Assembly (NCBI GenBank): GCA_024642215.1
Contig: JAHEBO010000011.1
Coordinates: 33,436 to 97,435, forward strand
DNA length: 64,000 nt
Direction of reading: 5' to 3'
DNA from: Limnohabitans sp.
GTDB lineage: Bacteria > Pseudomonadota > Gammaproteobacteria > Burkholderiales > Burkholderiaceae_C
The notes under the pieces are model-generated. The model was not told the origin of the DNA. It made no database searches and saw only the letters and a list, made by a program, of their open reading frames with translations. Position numbers and translations under genes: made by a program. Position 1 is the stretch's first letter. Every line of letters begins with the position of its first letter. Shown here piece after piece: positions 25,076 through 35,166 of this stretch.

Positions 25076-26230
25076 TTAGGTTTGCACCAAGCGCTTGGCC
25101 TTGGCAATCGACATCAAAATACCCAAACCCAGCCCCAAGGTGACCATGGCCGTGCCGCCATAACTGATGAAGGGCAAAGGCACCCCCACCACGGGCAGGA
25201 TGCCACTGACCATGCCCATGTTGACAAAGGCATAGGTGAAGAAAATCATGCTGACGCTACCGGCCAACAGGCGCGTGAACAAAGAAGGCGCTTCCTTGGC
25301 AATCACCAAGCCGCGAAACACCAAAAAGAAAAAGCCGGTGATCAACAGGAGTGTGCCCAACAAACCAAACTCTTCAGAAAAAGCTGCAAATATAAAGTCG
25401 GTGGTGCGCTCGGGAATGAATTCCAAATGGGTTTGGGTGCCTTGCATAAAGCCCTTGCCCCAAAAGCCACCGGAACCAATGGCAATCATGCCTTGAATGA
25501 TGTGAAAGCCCTTGCCCAAAGGGTCTCGCGCGGGGTCGAGCAGGGTGCAAACGCGTTGCCGTTGGTACTCGTGCAGTACTTTCCAATCGACACCCTCGGC
25601 GCACAATTGCGCCTCAAAAGCCACCAGCAACATCAAGCCCATCAAACCCAGAAGAACGGGTGGCAAGATCAGACGCCAGCTTAAGCCTGCAAAAAACAGC
25701 ACGGCCACACCTGTGCTCAGAACCAACAACGCCGTTCCCAAGTCGGGCTGCCGCATGATCAGCCCCACGGGCAGCATCAACAAAAGGCCCGCCACGGCAA
25801 AGTCCAATGGTCGCAGTTGACCTTCGCGCTTTTGAAACCACCAAGACAACATCAGGGGCATGGCAATTTTGAGAATTTCGCTAGGCTGAATGACCACGCC
25901 CACATTGAGCCAACGCCTGGCACCCTTCTTGGTAATGCCAAAGATGGCCACGGCAATCAGCAGCAACACACCCACCGTGTAAATGGGCACGGCCAAGCTC
26001 ATGAGCCGTTGTGGAGGGATTTGCGCCACGACAAACATGATGCTGCCCGCAATCAGCATGTTGCGACCATGGTCGACAAAGCGCGTGCCGTGGTCGTAGC
26101 CCGATGAATACATGATCAACATGCCCGCACAGGCCAGCACAAAGACCGCAAAGGCCAAAGGGCCGTCGAATCCTTCAAACAAAAACAGGATGCGAGACGA
26201 CCAGCTGGGTTTTTCAATGACACGGGACAT
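25076..26230 (-). CDS. rodA: Rod shape-determining peptidoglycan polymerase RodA
   Basis: 384-residue SEDS-family inner membrane glycosyltransferase with about ten transmembrane helices that polymerises glycan strands for cell elongation together with PBP2. Signature motifs: PGLGKGFHIIQGMIAIGSGG-type loop (here DPLGKGFHIIQ, then GSGGFWGKGFMQGTQ), FIPERTTDFIFAAF, and near the C-terminus GVPLPFISYGGTAM. RodA rather than FtsW because it starts a short distance before the first helix and lies outside the division cluster, where a separate FtsW is present. mrdA and mreBCD are not in the window. Divergent from the RNase II gene. Confidence 0.95.
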   Translation of the reverse strand: MSRVIEKPSWSSRILFLFEGFDGPLAFAVFVLACAGMLIMYSSGYDHGTRFVDHGRNMLIAGSIMFVVAQIPPQRLMSLAVPIYTVGVLLLIAVAIFGITKKGARRWLNVGVVIQPSEILKIAMPLMLSWWFQKREGQLRPLDFAVAGLLLMLPVGLIMRQPDLGTALLVLSTGVAVLFFAGLSWRLILPPVLLGLMGLMLLVAFEAQLCAEGVDWKVLHEYQRQRVCTLLDPARDPLGKGFHIIQGMIAIGSGGFWGKGFMQGTQTHLEFIPERTTDFIFAAFSEEFGLLGTLLLITGFFFLVFRGLVIAKEAPSLFTRLLAGSVSMIFFTYAFVNMGMVSGILPVVGVPLPFISYGGTAMVTLGLGLGILMSIAKAKRLVQT

Positions 26231-26321
26231 GGCCGAATTATCCTTTGCTTCAGCAGAATTATGGGCTTGCCCCCTAAATTTGAACTGCTTCTAAGCTGCC
26301 CAAGGGCCTGCGCATGGGACA

Positions 26322-28400
26322 ATGATGCCCATGTTTTTATTGTTTGAAGAAGCTGGCAAATTTGTTGCCGGACGCGTCTTGTCAGAGGCCGAGGCCTCGG
26401 TGCAAGTGGAATTGGACAGCGGCAAGCGGGTCAAGGTCAAGGGCGCCAATGTGCTTTTGAAATTTGACAAACCTGCACCGGCCCAATTGCTGGCAGACGC
26501 GGCCACCATCAGCCAAAGCATTGAGCTTGACTTGGCATGGGAATTTGCGCCCGACACCGAGTTCGGCTTTGCCGATGTGGCGCGTGAATATTTCAATGCC
26601 GATGCCACCACCACGCAACAAGTCGGCGCACTCATTCGCCTCTACGAAGCACCCCATTACTTTCGGCGTGCTGGCAAGGGCCGTTTTAAAAAGGCCTCGG
26701 CCGAAACGGTGCAGTTGGCGTTGGCTGGCATCGAGAAGAAAAAACAAATTCAAGCGCAAATTGAAAGCTGGTCGCACGACTTGATGGCGGGTCAATGCCC
26801 AGCTCCCATCAAAGAGCAGCTCTACAAAATTTTGTTCCGCCCCGACAAAAACGCCCCTGAATACAAAGCAGTGGTCGAGGCCAGCCGTGCCAGTCAAACA
26901 GCGCCACTCACCTTGCTGCAAACTGCAGGTGCCATCGCCAGCGCATATGACTTTCACTGGCAGCGTTTTTTGTTTGACAACTTTCCCAAGGGTACAGGCT
27001 TTCCAAAATTGGACGCTCCTGCCATTGCGCAAGAATTGCCTTTGGCCACGGTACAAGCCTATTCCATCGACGATTCGCAAACCACCGAAATCGACGATGC
27101 CTTGTCTTTGCAAGGTCTGGGCTCAGGCACCGTGGTGGTGGGCATCCACATTGCAGCGCCTGGCTTGGCCATCGAGCCCAACAGCGCCATCGACAACGTG
27201 GGCCGCAACCGTTTGTCCACGGTGTACATGCCTGGCTACAAAATCACCATGTTGCCCGACGATGTGGTGCAAAGCTACACCTTGGCCGAAGGTCAGGCGT
27301 GCCCAGCCGTGTCGCTTTATGTGACGTTTGACGAAGCCACCCTCAGCATTCAGCACAGCGAAACCAAACTGGAGCGCGTGCCCATCCGTGCCAACTTGCG
27401 CCATGATCAGCTTGATCAGTGGGTCACCCAAGCTTGGCTTGAAGACGCTGCGCCTGTGGCGCGCGAAGGTGAACCGCAACTGCCGATTGCGCAAAGCGAA
27501 TTGGCATTTTTCTGGCGCTTGGCGCAACACCTCAAAGCGGGCCGCGAAGTGGTGCGCGGCAAGCCCGAGAATTTCAACCGCCCCGACTACAACTTTCGCT
27601 TGGCGCGCGACAACAAAGACACGCCACCCAGCGGTCAAGAGACCGTGCAAATTTCGGTGCGCCAACGTGGCGCCCCACTCGACTTGATCGTGGCCGAAGC
27701 CATGATCTTGGCCAACAGCACCTGGGGCCAATGGCTGGCCAGTTTGGGCGTGCCGGCCATCTACCGCAGCCAAGCCAGCATGGCGCCTGGCGTCAAAGTG
27801 CGCATGGGCACCAAGGCCTTGCCGCATGCAGGCATTGGCGTACCGGCCTATGCATGGAGCACCTCACCGCTTCGTCGCTACACCGACTTGGTCAACCAAT
27901 GGCAAATCATTGCCTGTGCCAAACATGGTGCCACAGCGGCGTTGGCCGCACCGTTCAAGCCCAAAGATGCGCAACTTTTTGCCATCATCAGCGCGTTTGA
28001 TGCGGCCTACACGGCTTACAACGGCTACCAGTCGGGCATGGAACGTTTCTGGACTTTGCAGTATTTGAAACAAGAAAAAATCACCGAAGTGGTGGCCAGT
28101 TTGGTCAAAGAAATGGCGGGTGGCAGCTGGTTGGTTCGCGCCGACAGCCTGCCCCTGATGCTGACGGTCATGGGAGCCGCAGGTTTGACGCGCGGCGACA
28201 AGGTCAAAGTGCAATTGGGCGAGATCGATGCCATGGCACTGGATGTCAGCGGCACGGTCATTGAAAAAATCATCACCGAACAAACTGAAGTCGATGCCCA
28301 TGCAGAAGGCATGGAAGAGTCTTTGGAGGACTTGGAAGATGCGGCCACGGGGCCCATTGCCATCGCCATGAACGTGAACGAGGCACCTGCCGAAGAATAA
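26322..28400 (+). CDS. RNase II-family (RNB domain) exoribonuclease
   Basis: 692 residues. The RNB catalytic site reads YSIDDSQTTEIDDALS at about 247-262: the aspartates equivalent to E. coli RNase II D201, D209 and D210 are kept, while the D207 position is Glu. The arginine-rich SPLRRYTDLVNQWQ motif closes the active site. The N-terminal part is a divergent cold-shock-like region and the C-terminus an acidic tail (MEESLEDLEDAATGP). It degrades single-stranded RNA 3' to 5'. Three clustered ATGs (26322, 26325, 26331) make the start uncertain by three residues. First gene of a run with tonB-like, aroE, mtgA and ruvC. Confidence 0.92.
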   Translation: MMPMFLLFEEAGKFVAGRVLSEAEASVQVELDSGKRVKVKGANVLLKFDKPAPAQLLADAATISQSIELDLAWEFAPDTEFGFADVAREYFNADATTTQQVGALIRLYEAPHYFRRAGKGRFKKASAETVQLALAGIEKKKQIQAQIESWSHDLMAGQCPAPIKEQLYKILFRPDKNAPEYKAVVEASRASQTAPLTLLQTAGAIASAYDFHWQRFLFDNFPKGTGFPKLDAPAIAQELPLATVQAYSIDDSQTTEIDDALSLQGLGSGTVVVGIHIAAPGLAIEPNSAIDNVGRNRLSTVYMPGYKITMLPDDVVQSYTLAEGQACPAVSLYVTFDEATLSIQHSETKLERVPIRANLRHDQLDQWVTQAWLEDAAPVAREGEPQLPIAQSELAFFWRLAQHLKAGREVVRGKPENFNRPDYNFRLARDNKDTPPSGQETVQISVRQRGAPLDLIVAEAMILANSTWGQWLASLGVPAIYRSQASMAPGVKVRMGTKALPHAGIGVPAYAWSTSPLRRYTDLVNQWQIIACAKHGATAALAAPFKPKDAQLFAIISAFDAAYTAYNGYQSGMERFWTLQYLKQEKITEVVASLVKEMAGGSWLVRADSLPLMLTVMGAAGLTRGDKVKVQLGEIDAMALDVSGTVIEKIITEQTEVDAHAEGMEESLEDLEDAATGPIAIAMNVNEAPAEE

Positions 28401-28405
28401 GCGCC

Positions 28406-29332
28406 ATGTCGACGTCTGCCTCGCCATTTTCTGCAATTACTACGCACCGCACGCTGCTCTGGGCCTTGGGTGTTTCGGTGCTGGTGCATGTGGGCTTGCT
28501 CACCTTGAAATGGGTGGCGCCCGCCACCTTTGATCGTATTTTTGAAACCAACACCTTGGAAGTGGTGCTGGTCAACTCACGCAGCACCAACGCCCCCGAT
28601 GCGCCGCTGGCATTGGCCCAGGTCAATTTGGCGGGTGGCGGTCAAGTGCCAGGCACCACACTGCAGAGCAGTCCTTTCAACGCCAACTTGCAAGATCAAA
28701 ATGGCCAAGAACTGCAGCAAGTTGAGAAAAAAATCGAGACACTTAAAAGCGAACAAATGCGGTTGATTGAACAACTCAAGCAAGAGTTGTCGCAACTCAA
28801 CAGCCAAGCGCCCACCTCGGCAAGTGATGGCAAAGCAGACGCCTTGAACGAACGCAAACATCAACTCTCAAGCCAGTTGGCGCAAATTGAGAAGCAATCC
28901 CAGGCCTTGCAAGGCGGCCCCAAAAAACGCTACATCGGTCCGGCCACGCAAGAAGTTTCATTTGCGCGTTACTACGACAAAATGCGCCGCACCATCGAGC
29001 TCACAGGTACCGAAAACTTTCCGCAAGCGGGTGGTGAAAAACTCTATGGCAGCCTCACCATGGTGATCACCCTAGACGCCAAAGGTCGCGTGCTTGAAAC
29101 CGAAATTGCCAGCGCATCTGGCAAACCCATATTGGACAAACGGGCCCAGGCCATTGTGCGCGGCGCCTCACCCTTTGATGCTTTCACGCCAGAGATGAAA
29201 CGCCAAGCCGACCAACTGGTGGTGGTCTCTCGCTTTCACTTTGCGCGTGATGAAACATTAGAAACTCACATGTTGGCACCGCAAGCCAATGGCCCCGCAC
29301 CTCGCTCGATGCCAGCGCAGCGAACCCCTTAA
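28406..29332 (+). CDS. TonB-family energy transducer-like protein
   Basis: 308 residues. One N-terminal transmembrane helix (about 18-36, LWALGVSVLVHVGLLTL) is followed by a hydrophilic region, a coiled coil from about 98 to 170 rich in Q/E/K/L (QQVEKKIETLKSEQMRLIEQ), and a C-terminal TonB-like domain (KLYGSLTMVITLDAKGRV, then VVVSRFHF). It lacks the proline-rich spacer of classical TonB and has a coiled coil instead, like other betaproteobacterial homologues next to aroE. Role in transport is not demonstrable here: no exbB/exbD or receptor gene is near. Starts five bases after the RNase II gene. Confidence 0.85.
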   Translation: MSTSASPFSAITTHRTLLWALGVSVLVHVGLLTLKWVAPATFDRIFETNTLEVVLVNSRSTNAPDAPLALAQVNLAGGGQVPGTTLQSSPFNANLQDQNGQELQQVEKKIETLKSEQMRLIEQLKQELSQLNSQAPTSASDGKADALNERKHQLSSQLAQIEKQSQALQGGPKKRYIGPATQEVSFARYYDKMRRTIELTGTENFPQAGGEKLYGSLTMVITLDAKGRVLETEIASASGKPILDKRAQAIVRGASPFDAFTPEMKRQADQLVVVSRFHFARDETLETHMLAPQANGPAPRSMPAQRTP

Positions 29333-29356
29333 CGGCAACCAACTCGGACCCTTTGC

Positions 29357-30199
29357 ATGGACTCTTACTGCGTTTTTGGTCACCCCATTGAACACAGCAA
29401 ATCGCCGTGGATACACGCGCGCTTTGCACAACTGTCCGGTCAAACACTGCAGTACCACAAGACTTTGGTGCCACTCGATGGTTTTGCCAGCACGGTGCAT
29501 GCATACCATGCCCAAGGTGGCAAAGGCTGCAATGTGACACTGCCTTTTAAAACAGAAGCGGCTGCATTGGCCACCCGTTGCAGTCCCCGTGTGCGCTTGG
29601 CCCAAGCCTGCAACACCTTGAAGTTTGATGGCGAAGATATCTTCGGTGAGAACACCGACGGTTTGGGCTTGGTCACTGATTTGGTTCACAACGCAGCTTG
29701 TCGCCTTCAAGGCAAAAGCGTGTTGCTGATTGGCGCAGGCGGTGCAGCAGCCGGTGTCTTGGGCCCCTTACTGTCTGAAAAACCTCGCAGCATTTGGGTG
29801 GTCAATCGCACCCTCGACAAGGCCACGCAGTTGGTACACCGACACGCCGAATTAGCCCTTGCAGAAGGCGTTGATTGCCAAGCTTTTGGTTTGCAACATG
29901 ACGCAGTCCTTGGCCAATCATTTGAGGTGGTCATCAACGCCTCCAGCAGCAGCTTGCACCAAGGCGAATTGCCTGTCCCCGCCAGTGTGCTCAGCCCGCA
30001 CGGCATGGCATGCGATTTGATGTACGGCCCTGCCGCTCAGCACTTCATGCAATGGGCCACAGCGCATGGCGCAGTGGCGCGCGACGGACTTGGCATGCTG
30101 GTGGAGCAAGCGGCTGAGTCTTTTTATTTGTGGCGCGGCGTACGCCCACCTACTGCGCCAGTGTTAGCCGAATTGCGTACCTTGTTGGCGCAAGGCTAG
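29357..30199 (+). CDS. aroE: Shikimate dehydrogenase
   Basis: 280 residues. NADP-dependent reduction of 3-dehydroshikimate in the chorismate pathway. The substrate domain shows FGHPIEHSKSPWIH, catalytic GCNVTLPFKTEA, and NTDGLGLVTD; the NADP fold shows LLIGAGGAAAGVLGPL and VVNRTLDKA. The second shikimate-pathway gene in the window after aroG. Starts 24 bases after the TonB-like gene and is followed by mtgA; a gene order of tonB-like, aroE, mtgA is usual in this group. Confidence 0.97.
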   Translation: MDSYCVFGHPIEHSKSPWIHARFAQLSGQTLQYHKTLVPLDGFASTVHAYHAQGGKGCNVTLPFKTEAAALATRCSPRVRLAQACNTLKFDGEDIFGENTDGLGLVTDLVHNAACRLQGKSVLLIGAGGAAAGVLGPLLSEKPRSIWVVNRTLDKATQLVHRHAELALAEGVDCQAFGLQHDAVLGQSFEVVINASSSSLHQGELPVPASVLSPHGMACDLMYGPAAQHFMQWATAHGAVARDGLGMLVEQAAESFYLWRGVRPPTAPVLAELRTLLAQG

Positions 30200-30233
30200 T
30201 CAAGCCGCTACAAGATTTGTACACTGCCCCTCC

Positions 30234-30980
30234 ATGCGCAACGCACTCTACGCACTCAAACAGTGGCTGATGTTGGTATTGGCCGGCCTGGTTTTGTTGC
30301 AATTGTTTTGGGTAGGCCGCATCGCCTTCATGGCTGTGGTCGATCCATCCTCCACCGCTTTTGAACGCTCGCAAGCCTGGCAAATTGTCAGCAGCCAAGG
30401 CCATTTGAAGTGGCGCCAAACATGGGCTCCGTCAGATCAAATTGCCAAATCGCTCAAGCGTGCTGTGCTGGCCTCCGAAGACAGTGCGTTCACCAGCCAC
30501 AACGGCGTTTGGTGGGATGCCATCGAAAAAGCTTGGAACAAAAATGCCCAAGCACAAGCCAAAGTGGAAGCCCAGTCTTCTCAAAAGAAAAATGGCAAAG
30601 TGGTGGCGCCAAAAATTGTGGGAGGCTCGACCATCACGCAGCAATTGGCCAAAAACCTTTTGCTCAGTGGCGAGCGCACCCTCATTCGCAAAGGCCAAGA
30701 ATGGGTGATCACAGTGGCATTGGAAACATTTTTGTCTAAAAAGAAAATCCTCACGCTGTATCTCAACCACGTGGAGTGGGGCAATGGCGTGTTTGGTGCA
30801 GAGGCAGCAGCGCGGCATTATTTTCAGAAACCTGCGAGCCAACTCACAGAATGGGAGGCTGCGCGTTTGGCGGTGATGTTGCCTAGGCCGCGTTATTTTG
30901 AAAAACTGCCGCAATCGGTTTACCTCAGCGACCGTGCGCAAACCATCCTGGCGCGCATGAACGATGTGGCCCTGCCCTAA
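30234..30980 (+). CDS. mtgA: Monofunctional biosynthetic peptidoglycan transglycosylase
   Basis: 248 residues, one N-terminal transmembrane anchor (about 12-35) then a GT51 domain. Catalytic motifs: SEDSAFTSHNGVWWDA with the first glutamate, GGSTITQQLAKNLLLS, and RKGQEWVITVALETFLSKKKIL (shown only to RKGQEWVI here). It polymerises lipid II into glycan strands without transpeptidation. An insertion of Lys/Gln-rich residues (QAQAKVEAQSSQKKNGK) separates the first two motifs. Operon with aroE; ruvC follows after 21 bases. Confidence 0.96.
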   Translation: MRNALYALKQWLMLVLAGLVLLQLFWVGRIAFMAVVDPSSTAFERSQAWQIVSSQGHLKWRQTWAPSDQIAKSLKRAVLASEDSAFTSHNGVWWDAIEKAWNKNAQAQAKVEAQSSQKKNGKVVAPKIVGGSTITQQLAKNLLLSGERTLIRKGQEWVITVALETFLSKKKILTLYLNHVEWGNGVFGAEAAARHYFQKPASQLTEWEAARLAVMLPRPRYFEKLPQSVYLSDRAQTILARMNDVALP

Positions 30981-31001
30981 CGCACCAAGGAACACGCACG
31001 C

Positions 31002-31550
31002 ATGAGAATTCTTGGCATTGACCCTGGCCTCCAAACCACTGGCTTTGGGGTGATTGACGTGGAGGGCTCCAAGCTGACCTACGTGGCCAGTGGTGTCATT
31101 CGCACCGACAAAGTTCAACAAGGCAACTTGCCCAATCGACTGAAAGTCATCTACGACGGAATTGTTGAAATCAACCAACGCTATCAGCCCAACTCGGCCT
31201 CGGTTGAGATTGTGTTTGTGAACGTCAACCCACAGGCCACGTTGCTGTTGGGCCAGGCACGTGGCTGTTGTGTCACAGCCTTGGTCACCTGCAATTTACC
31301 CGTGGCAGAGTACACCGCTTTGCAAATGAAGAAGGCCATCACGGGTCATGGCCGTGCAGCCAAGTCACAAATTCAGGAAATGGTGAAGCGCATGCTGAAG
31401 TTGCCTTCTGTACCTGGGCCGGATGCGGCAGATGCTTTGGGTTTGGCCATCACGCATGCACATGCCAGCCCCTCCATGAACAAGTTAGCAGCCTTGGATG
31501 TGCTCAATCGCAAAACGCATGGCATGTACCGCGACGGGCGCAGCCACTGA
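31002..31550 (+). CDS. ruvC: Holliday junction endonuclease RuvC
   Basis: 182 residues. Resolves Holliday junctions with RuvAB. The acidic catalytic residues are seen in [14 protein letters not shown] (D7), SVEIVFVN (E near 68), and [16 protein letters not shown] (D near 142). AAGGA precedes the ATG. The C-terminus extends 20-odd residues beyond the usual end, basic and rich in Arg/His. ruvA and ruvB are not in the window. Converges on the MFS transporter gene with 11 bases between. Confidence 0.97.
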   Translation: MRILGIDPGLQTTGFGVIDVEGSKLTYVASGVIRTDKVQQGNLPNRLKVIYDGIVEINQRYQPNSASVEIVFVNVNPQATLLLGQARGCCVTALVTCNLPVAEYTALQMKKAITGHGRAAKSQIQEMVKRMLKLPSVPGPDAADALGLAITHAHASPSMNKLAALDVLNRKTHGMYRDGRSH

Positions 31551-31561
31551 GCAGGTCAGTG

Positions 31562-32800
31562 CTAGCCGTTTGACTTGGGCAAGACCATGCGGTCGCGCTT
31601 GGCCAAGTCAGGAAAAACTTTAACGGCCGCCAATGCCACGCCCACCGTGGCCAAGCCACCAAAAATAACGGAGCCCACAGGGCCCCACATCGCGGCAGTG
31701 GTACCTGATTCAAACTCACCCAATTGGTTGGACGCGCCAATGAAAATGGAATTGACAGCCGCCACACGGCCCCGCATGTCGTCGGGGGTTTCCAATTGCA
31801 ACAAGGTCAGGCGTGTGACCACACTCACGTTGTCGGCCGCACCTGCCACCATCAAAGCGGCCATAGACAAAACAAAGTTCGTAGAAATGCCAAAGACAAA
31901 ATTGGCCAAGCCAAACACCGCAACGGCAATCAGCATCCAACGGCCGACACGGCGCTCGATGGGCCACTGTGTCAGGACTACCGCCATGAGCAGCGCGCCC
32001 ACAGCAGGCGACGATCGCAAAAGTCCCAAGCCTTCAGGACCCGTGTGCAAAATGTCTTTGGCGTAAATGGGCAGCAAGGCCGTGACACCCCCCAACAGTA
32101 CCGCAAACAAATCCAAGGCAATGGCGCCCAACAAAACTTTGTGATGCCACACAAAGTGAGCACCTGCCAACACGCTGCGCAAATCAGCCGCTGCTTTGGA
32201 AGGCTTGTGTTCGTAACGAACAGACAAGGCCAGTAAGAAGGCAATGAACAAAAATGCCGCGCAAGTGGCATACACCGCGTTCACATGCAAAGCATACAAA
32301 ACACCGCCCAATGCTGGGCCACCAATGACCGCGGTCTGAACACCTGTGGAGCTTAAAGCCACCGCGCGTTGCAGCAAGTGACTGGGCACCAAGTGCGGTG
32401 TGAGCGCTTGTTGCGTGGGCATTTGGAAGGCGCGCACCATGCCTAACACGGCGGAGATGAACAGCACCAACTCGCGCGTCACTTGATTGGCAGAAGTGCT
32501 CCACACCAAGAGGCCCGCCACTGCGGTTTGAATCAACATGCAGGTGGCATAAATGTGCACTTTGTGAACTCTGTCCACAATTTGTCCAGCAGGCAGTGTG
32601 AGGATGAGCGCTGGCACAAACTGAAACAAGCCCACCAATCCTAAATCCCACGCACTGCCGGTAATTTCATACATGTGCCAAGCCAAAGCCACCATCAACA
32701 TTTGGGTGGCCAAGATACCCGCCAAACGCGCCAACCAAAACCGCAAGAAGGGTTGGTGGGACAGCAAATCTCTCAGAGACGACTGGGCAGCGGTGTTCAT
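31562..32800 (-). CDS. Major facilitator superfamily transporter (MFS_3/EntS-like)
   Basis: 412 residues with about twelve transmembrane helices and a central cytoplasmic loop (YEHKPSKAAADLRS). The motif between helices 2 and 3 reads LPAGQIVDRVHK, a form of the G-x-x-x-D-R motif of MFS exporters. The sequence is closest in character to the EntS-like exporters that include enterobactin efflux proteins, but no siderophore gene is nearby, so the substrate is unknown. It lies nine bases after lpxC on the same strand and could ride on the division-cluster transcript. Confidence 0.88.
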   Translation of the reverse strand: MNTAAQSSLRDLLSHQPFLRFWLARLAGILATQMLMVALAWHMYEITGSAWDLGLVGLFQFVPALILTLPAGQIVDRVHKVHIYATCMLIQTAVAGLLVWSTSANQVTRELVLFISAVLGMVRAFQMPTQQALTPHLVPSHLLQRAVALSSTGVQTAVIGGPALGGVLYALHVNAVYATCAAFLFIAFLLALSVRYEHKPSKAAADLRSVLAGAHFVWHHKVLLGAIALDLFAVLLGGVTALLPIYAKDILHTGPEGLGLLRSSPAVGALLMAVVLTQWPIERRVGRWMLIAVAVFGLANFVFGISTNFVLSMAALMVAGAADNVSVVTRLTLLQLETPDDMRGRVAAVNSIFIGASNQLGEFESGTTAAMWGPVGSVIFGGLATVGVALAAVKVFPDLAKRDRMVLPKSNG

Positions 32801-32809
32801 GAACAGGCT

Positions 32810-33733
32810 TTACCAGGCACGCACTGGCAAGGCAAAACCAACAGGTGCTTTTTTGACATCGTCGAAGCTGACAATTTCATAGGCATCTGGTTGATCGAGC
32901 AAGGCACGCAGCAATTGGTTGTTCATGGCGTGGCCAGAACGGAATGCGGTGTAACTGGCAATGAAGGGTTTGCCAATGATGTACAGATCGCCCATGGCGT
33001 CTAGGATTTTGTGCTTCACGAATTCGTCGTCGTAACGCAAACCATCGCTGTTTAAGACTTTGTAGTCGTCCATCACAATGGCGTTGTCGAGGCCGCCACC
33101 CAAAGCCAAGCCATTGGAGCGCAGCATTTCAACGTCTTTGGTAAAACCAAAGGTACGCGCACGGGCAATGTCACGGGCGTAGACATCGCGGCCCATGTCA
33201 AACACCACTTGTTGACCTGTCGAGTCAACTGCTGGATGCTGAAAATCAATTTCAAAGCTGAGGCGATAGCCGTCGTAGGGCTCGAGTTTGGCCCACTTGA
33301 CGTTCTCGCCCTGACCATCGCGCACCTCGACTGTTTTGAGCACGCGGATGAATTTTTTAGGCGCTTTTTGCAATTCAATGCCGGCGCTTTGCAACAAAAA
33401 CACAAAGGAAGAAGCCGAGCCATCCAAGATGGGTACTTCTTCTGCGGTGATGTCGATGATCAAGTTGTCAATGCCCAAGCCAGCACAGGCGGACATCAAA
33501 TGTTCAACGGTATGCACCTTGGCCTGACCACTGGAAATGGTGGACGCCAAGCGTGTGTCGGTCACGCTCAAGGCGTTGATGTGAATGTCGACAGGTTCGG
33601 CCAAATCGACACGGCGAAACACAATGCCCGTGTCGACAGGTGCGGGCCGCAGGGTCAATTCAACCCGTTGGCCGCTGTGCAAACCCACACCCACAGCTTG
33701 GGTAAGGGTTTTGATGGTTCGTTGAGCAAGCAT
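32810..33733 (-). CDS. lpxC: UDP-3-O-acyl-N-acetylglucosamine deacetylase
   Basis: 307 residues. First committed step of lipid A synthesis, zinc-dependent. Zinc ligands are in HTVEHLMSA (H near 79) and in [12 protein letters not shown] (H and D near 235-240); the catalytic glutamate follows in the first motif. The N-terminal [16 protein letters not shown] is the family start. Terminal gene of the mraZ-lpxC cluster as in most Proteobacteria. The gap to ftsZ is 80 bases with no hairpin seen. Confidence 0.98.
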   Translation of the reverse strand: MLAQRTIKTLTQAVGVGLHSGQRVELTLRPAPVDTGIVFRRVDLAEPVDIHINALSVTDTRLASTISSGQAKVHTVEHLMSACAGLGIDNLIIDITAEEVPILDGSASSFVFLLQSAGIELQKAPKKFIRVLKTVEVRDGQGENVKWAKLEPYDGYRLSFEIDFQHPAVDSTGQQVVFDMGRDVYARDIARARTFGFTKDVEMLRSNGLALGGGLDNAIVMDDYKVLNSDGLRYDDEFVKHKILDAMGDLYIIGKPFIASYTAFRSGHAMNNQLLRALLDQPDAYEIVSFDDVKKAPVGFALPVRAW

Positions 33734-33813
33734 GGGCTGATTTTAAATTCTCAAGCCCAAACTTGCACTTCGAGGGTTTTTGAAGCCCACTGCCACTGAA
33801 TGCGGCTTGGCGA

Positions 33814-35037
33814 TCAGTCAGCTTGCTTGCGCAAGAAGGCTGGGATTTCAATGTCGTCCATGCCTGCAGACGCCATGCCATCCACTTTGGCCGCCGCTTG
33901 CGTGCGGTTGGTGCGCCACACGCTAGGTGTGTTCAAACGACCATAGTCACCACCCAATGCTGGGCTTTGACCACCCAATGTGGTGGAAACAGCATCGCCA
34001 GTGTCCACTGTGAAAGGCACATTGTCAGTACCGGTACGCAGCACTTGCAGCGGAGGCGCTGTACGGCGTGCACCTTGGCTAGACAAGCCTGTGGCCACCA
34101 CGGTCACGCGAATTTCGTCGCCCAGGCTTTCGTCGTAAGCGGTACCGTAAATGACGTGTGCGCTTTCAGAAGCATAAGCACGGATGGTGTTCATGGCTTG
34201 CTTGGACTCGCTCAATTTGAGTGAACCTTTGGCAGCACTGATCAAAACCAACACGCCTTTGGCGCCCGACAAATCGATGCCTTCCAGCAATGGGCAAGCC
34301 ACAGCTTGCTCAGAGGCAATGCGTGCACGGTCAGGACCGCTGGCAGACGCGGTGCCCATCATGGCTTTGCCAGGTTCGCCCATGACGGTGCGCACGTCTT
34401 CAAAGTCGACGTTCACGTGCCCAGGCACATTGATGATTTCTGCAATACCGCCCACCGCATTTTTGAGCACGTCATTGGCGTGCGCAAAAGCTTCGTCTTG
34501 GGTCATGTCTTCGCCGCCTGGCAATTCCATCAACTTTTCATTGAGCACCACGATCAATGAGTCGACGTTGGCTTCGAGTTCGGCCAAACCAGATTCAGCA
34601 CTTTGCATGCGACGGCCACCTTCGAAGTCGAAAGGCTTGGTCACCACACCGACGGTGAGGATGCCCATTTCTTTGGCCACGCGTGCAATGACGGGCGCCG
34701 CGCCCGTACCTGTACCGCCGCCCATGCCGGCGGTGATGAACAACATGTGCGCGCCATCGATGGCAGCGCGGATGTCTTCCACCGCTTCTTCAGCCGCATC
34801 ACGGCCTTTTTCGGGTTTGCTGCCAGCGCCCAAACCGGTGTGACCCAATTGAATGAAGCGGTGCGCAGCACTGCGTGCCAATGCTTGCGCATCGGTGTTG
34901 GCGCAAATGAATTCAACGCCTTGAACGTTGCGCTCGATCATGTGCTCAACAGCGTTGCCGCCGCCGCCGCCCACGCCGATCACTTTGATTTGCGTTCCTT
35001 GATTGAACTCTTCGACTTGGATCATTTCAATGCTCAT
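33814..35037 (-). CDS. ftsZ: Cell division GTPase FtsZ
   Basis: 407 residues. Tubulin-like GTPase that forms the Z ring. The GTP-binding loops are IGVGGGGGNAVEHM near residue 20 and the tubulin signature GMGGGTGTGAAPV near 104; the T7 loop NVDFEDVRTVM carries the catalytic aspartates. The last residues DDIEIPAFLRKQAD form the conserved C-terminal peptide that binds FtsA and ZipA, joined by a linker of about 50 residues. GGAG precedes the ATG at 35037. The 129 bases between it and ftsA contain the palindrome ATTTTCGAAAAT (35076-35087) and A/T-rich sequence that may hold an ftsZ-specific promoter. Confidence 0.98.
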   Translation of the reverse strand: MSIEMIQVEEFNQGTQIKVIGVGGGGGNAVEHMIERNVQGVEFICANTDAQALARSAAHRFIQLGHTGLGAGSKPEKGRDAAEEAVEDIRAAIDGAHMLFITAGMGGGTGTGAAPVIARVAKEMGILTVGVVTKPFDFEGGRRMQSAESGLAELEANVDSLIVVLNEKLMELPGGEDMTQDEAFAHANDVLKNAVGGIAEIINVPGHVNVDFEDVRTVMGEPGKAMMGTASASGPDRARIASEQAVACPLLEGIDLSGAKGVLVLISAAKGSLKLSESKQAMNTIRAYASESAHVIYGTAYDESLGDEIRVTVVATGLSSQGARRTAPPLQVLRTGTDNVPFTVDTGDAVSTTLGGQSPALGGDYGRLNTPSVWRTNRTQAAAKVDGMASAGMDDIEIPAFLRKQAD

Positions 35038-35166
35038 GGTGCTCTCCTAAAACTGTTGCAGTTGCCTAAATATTGATTTTCGAAAATTTTATTTTTGTTG
35101 GACTGAATGAGATTCAACATCGCTGATGTGGACTCCCCCTTGCCAAGTAAAGTTTGTGCCAATCCA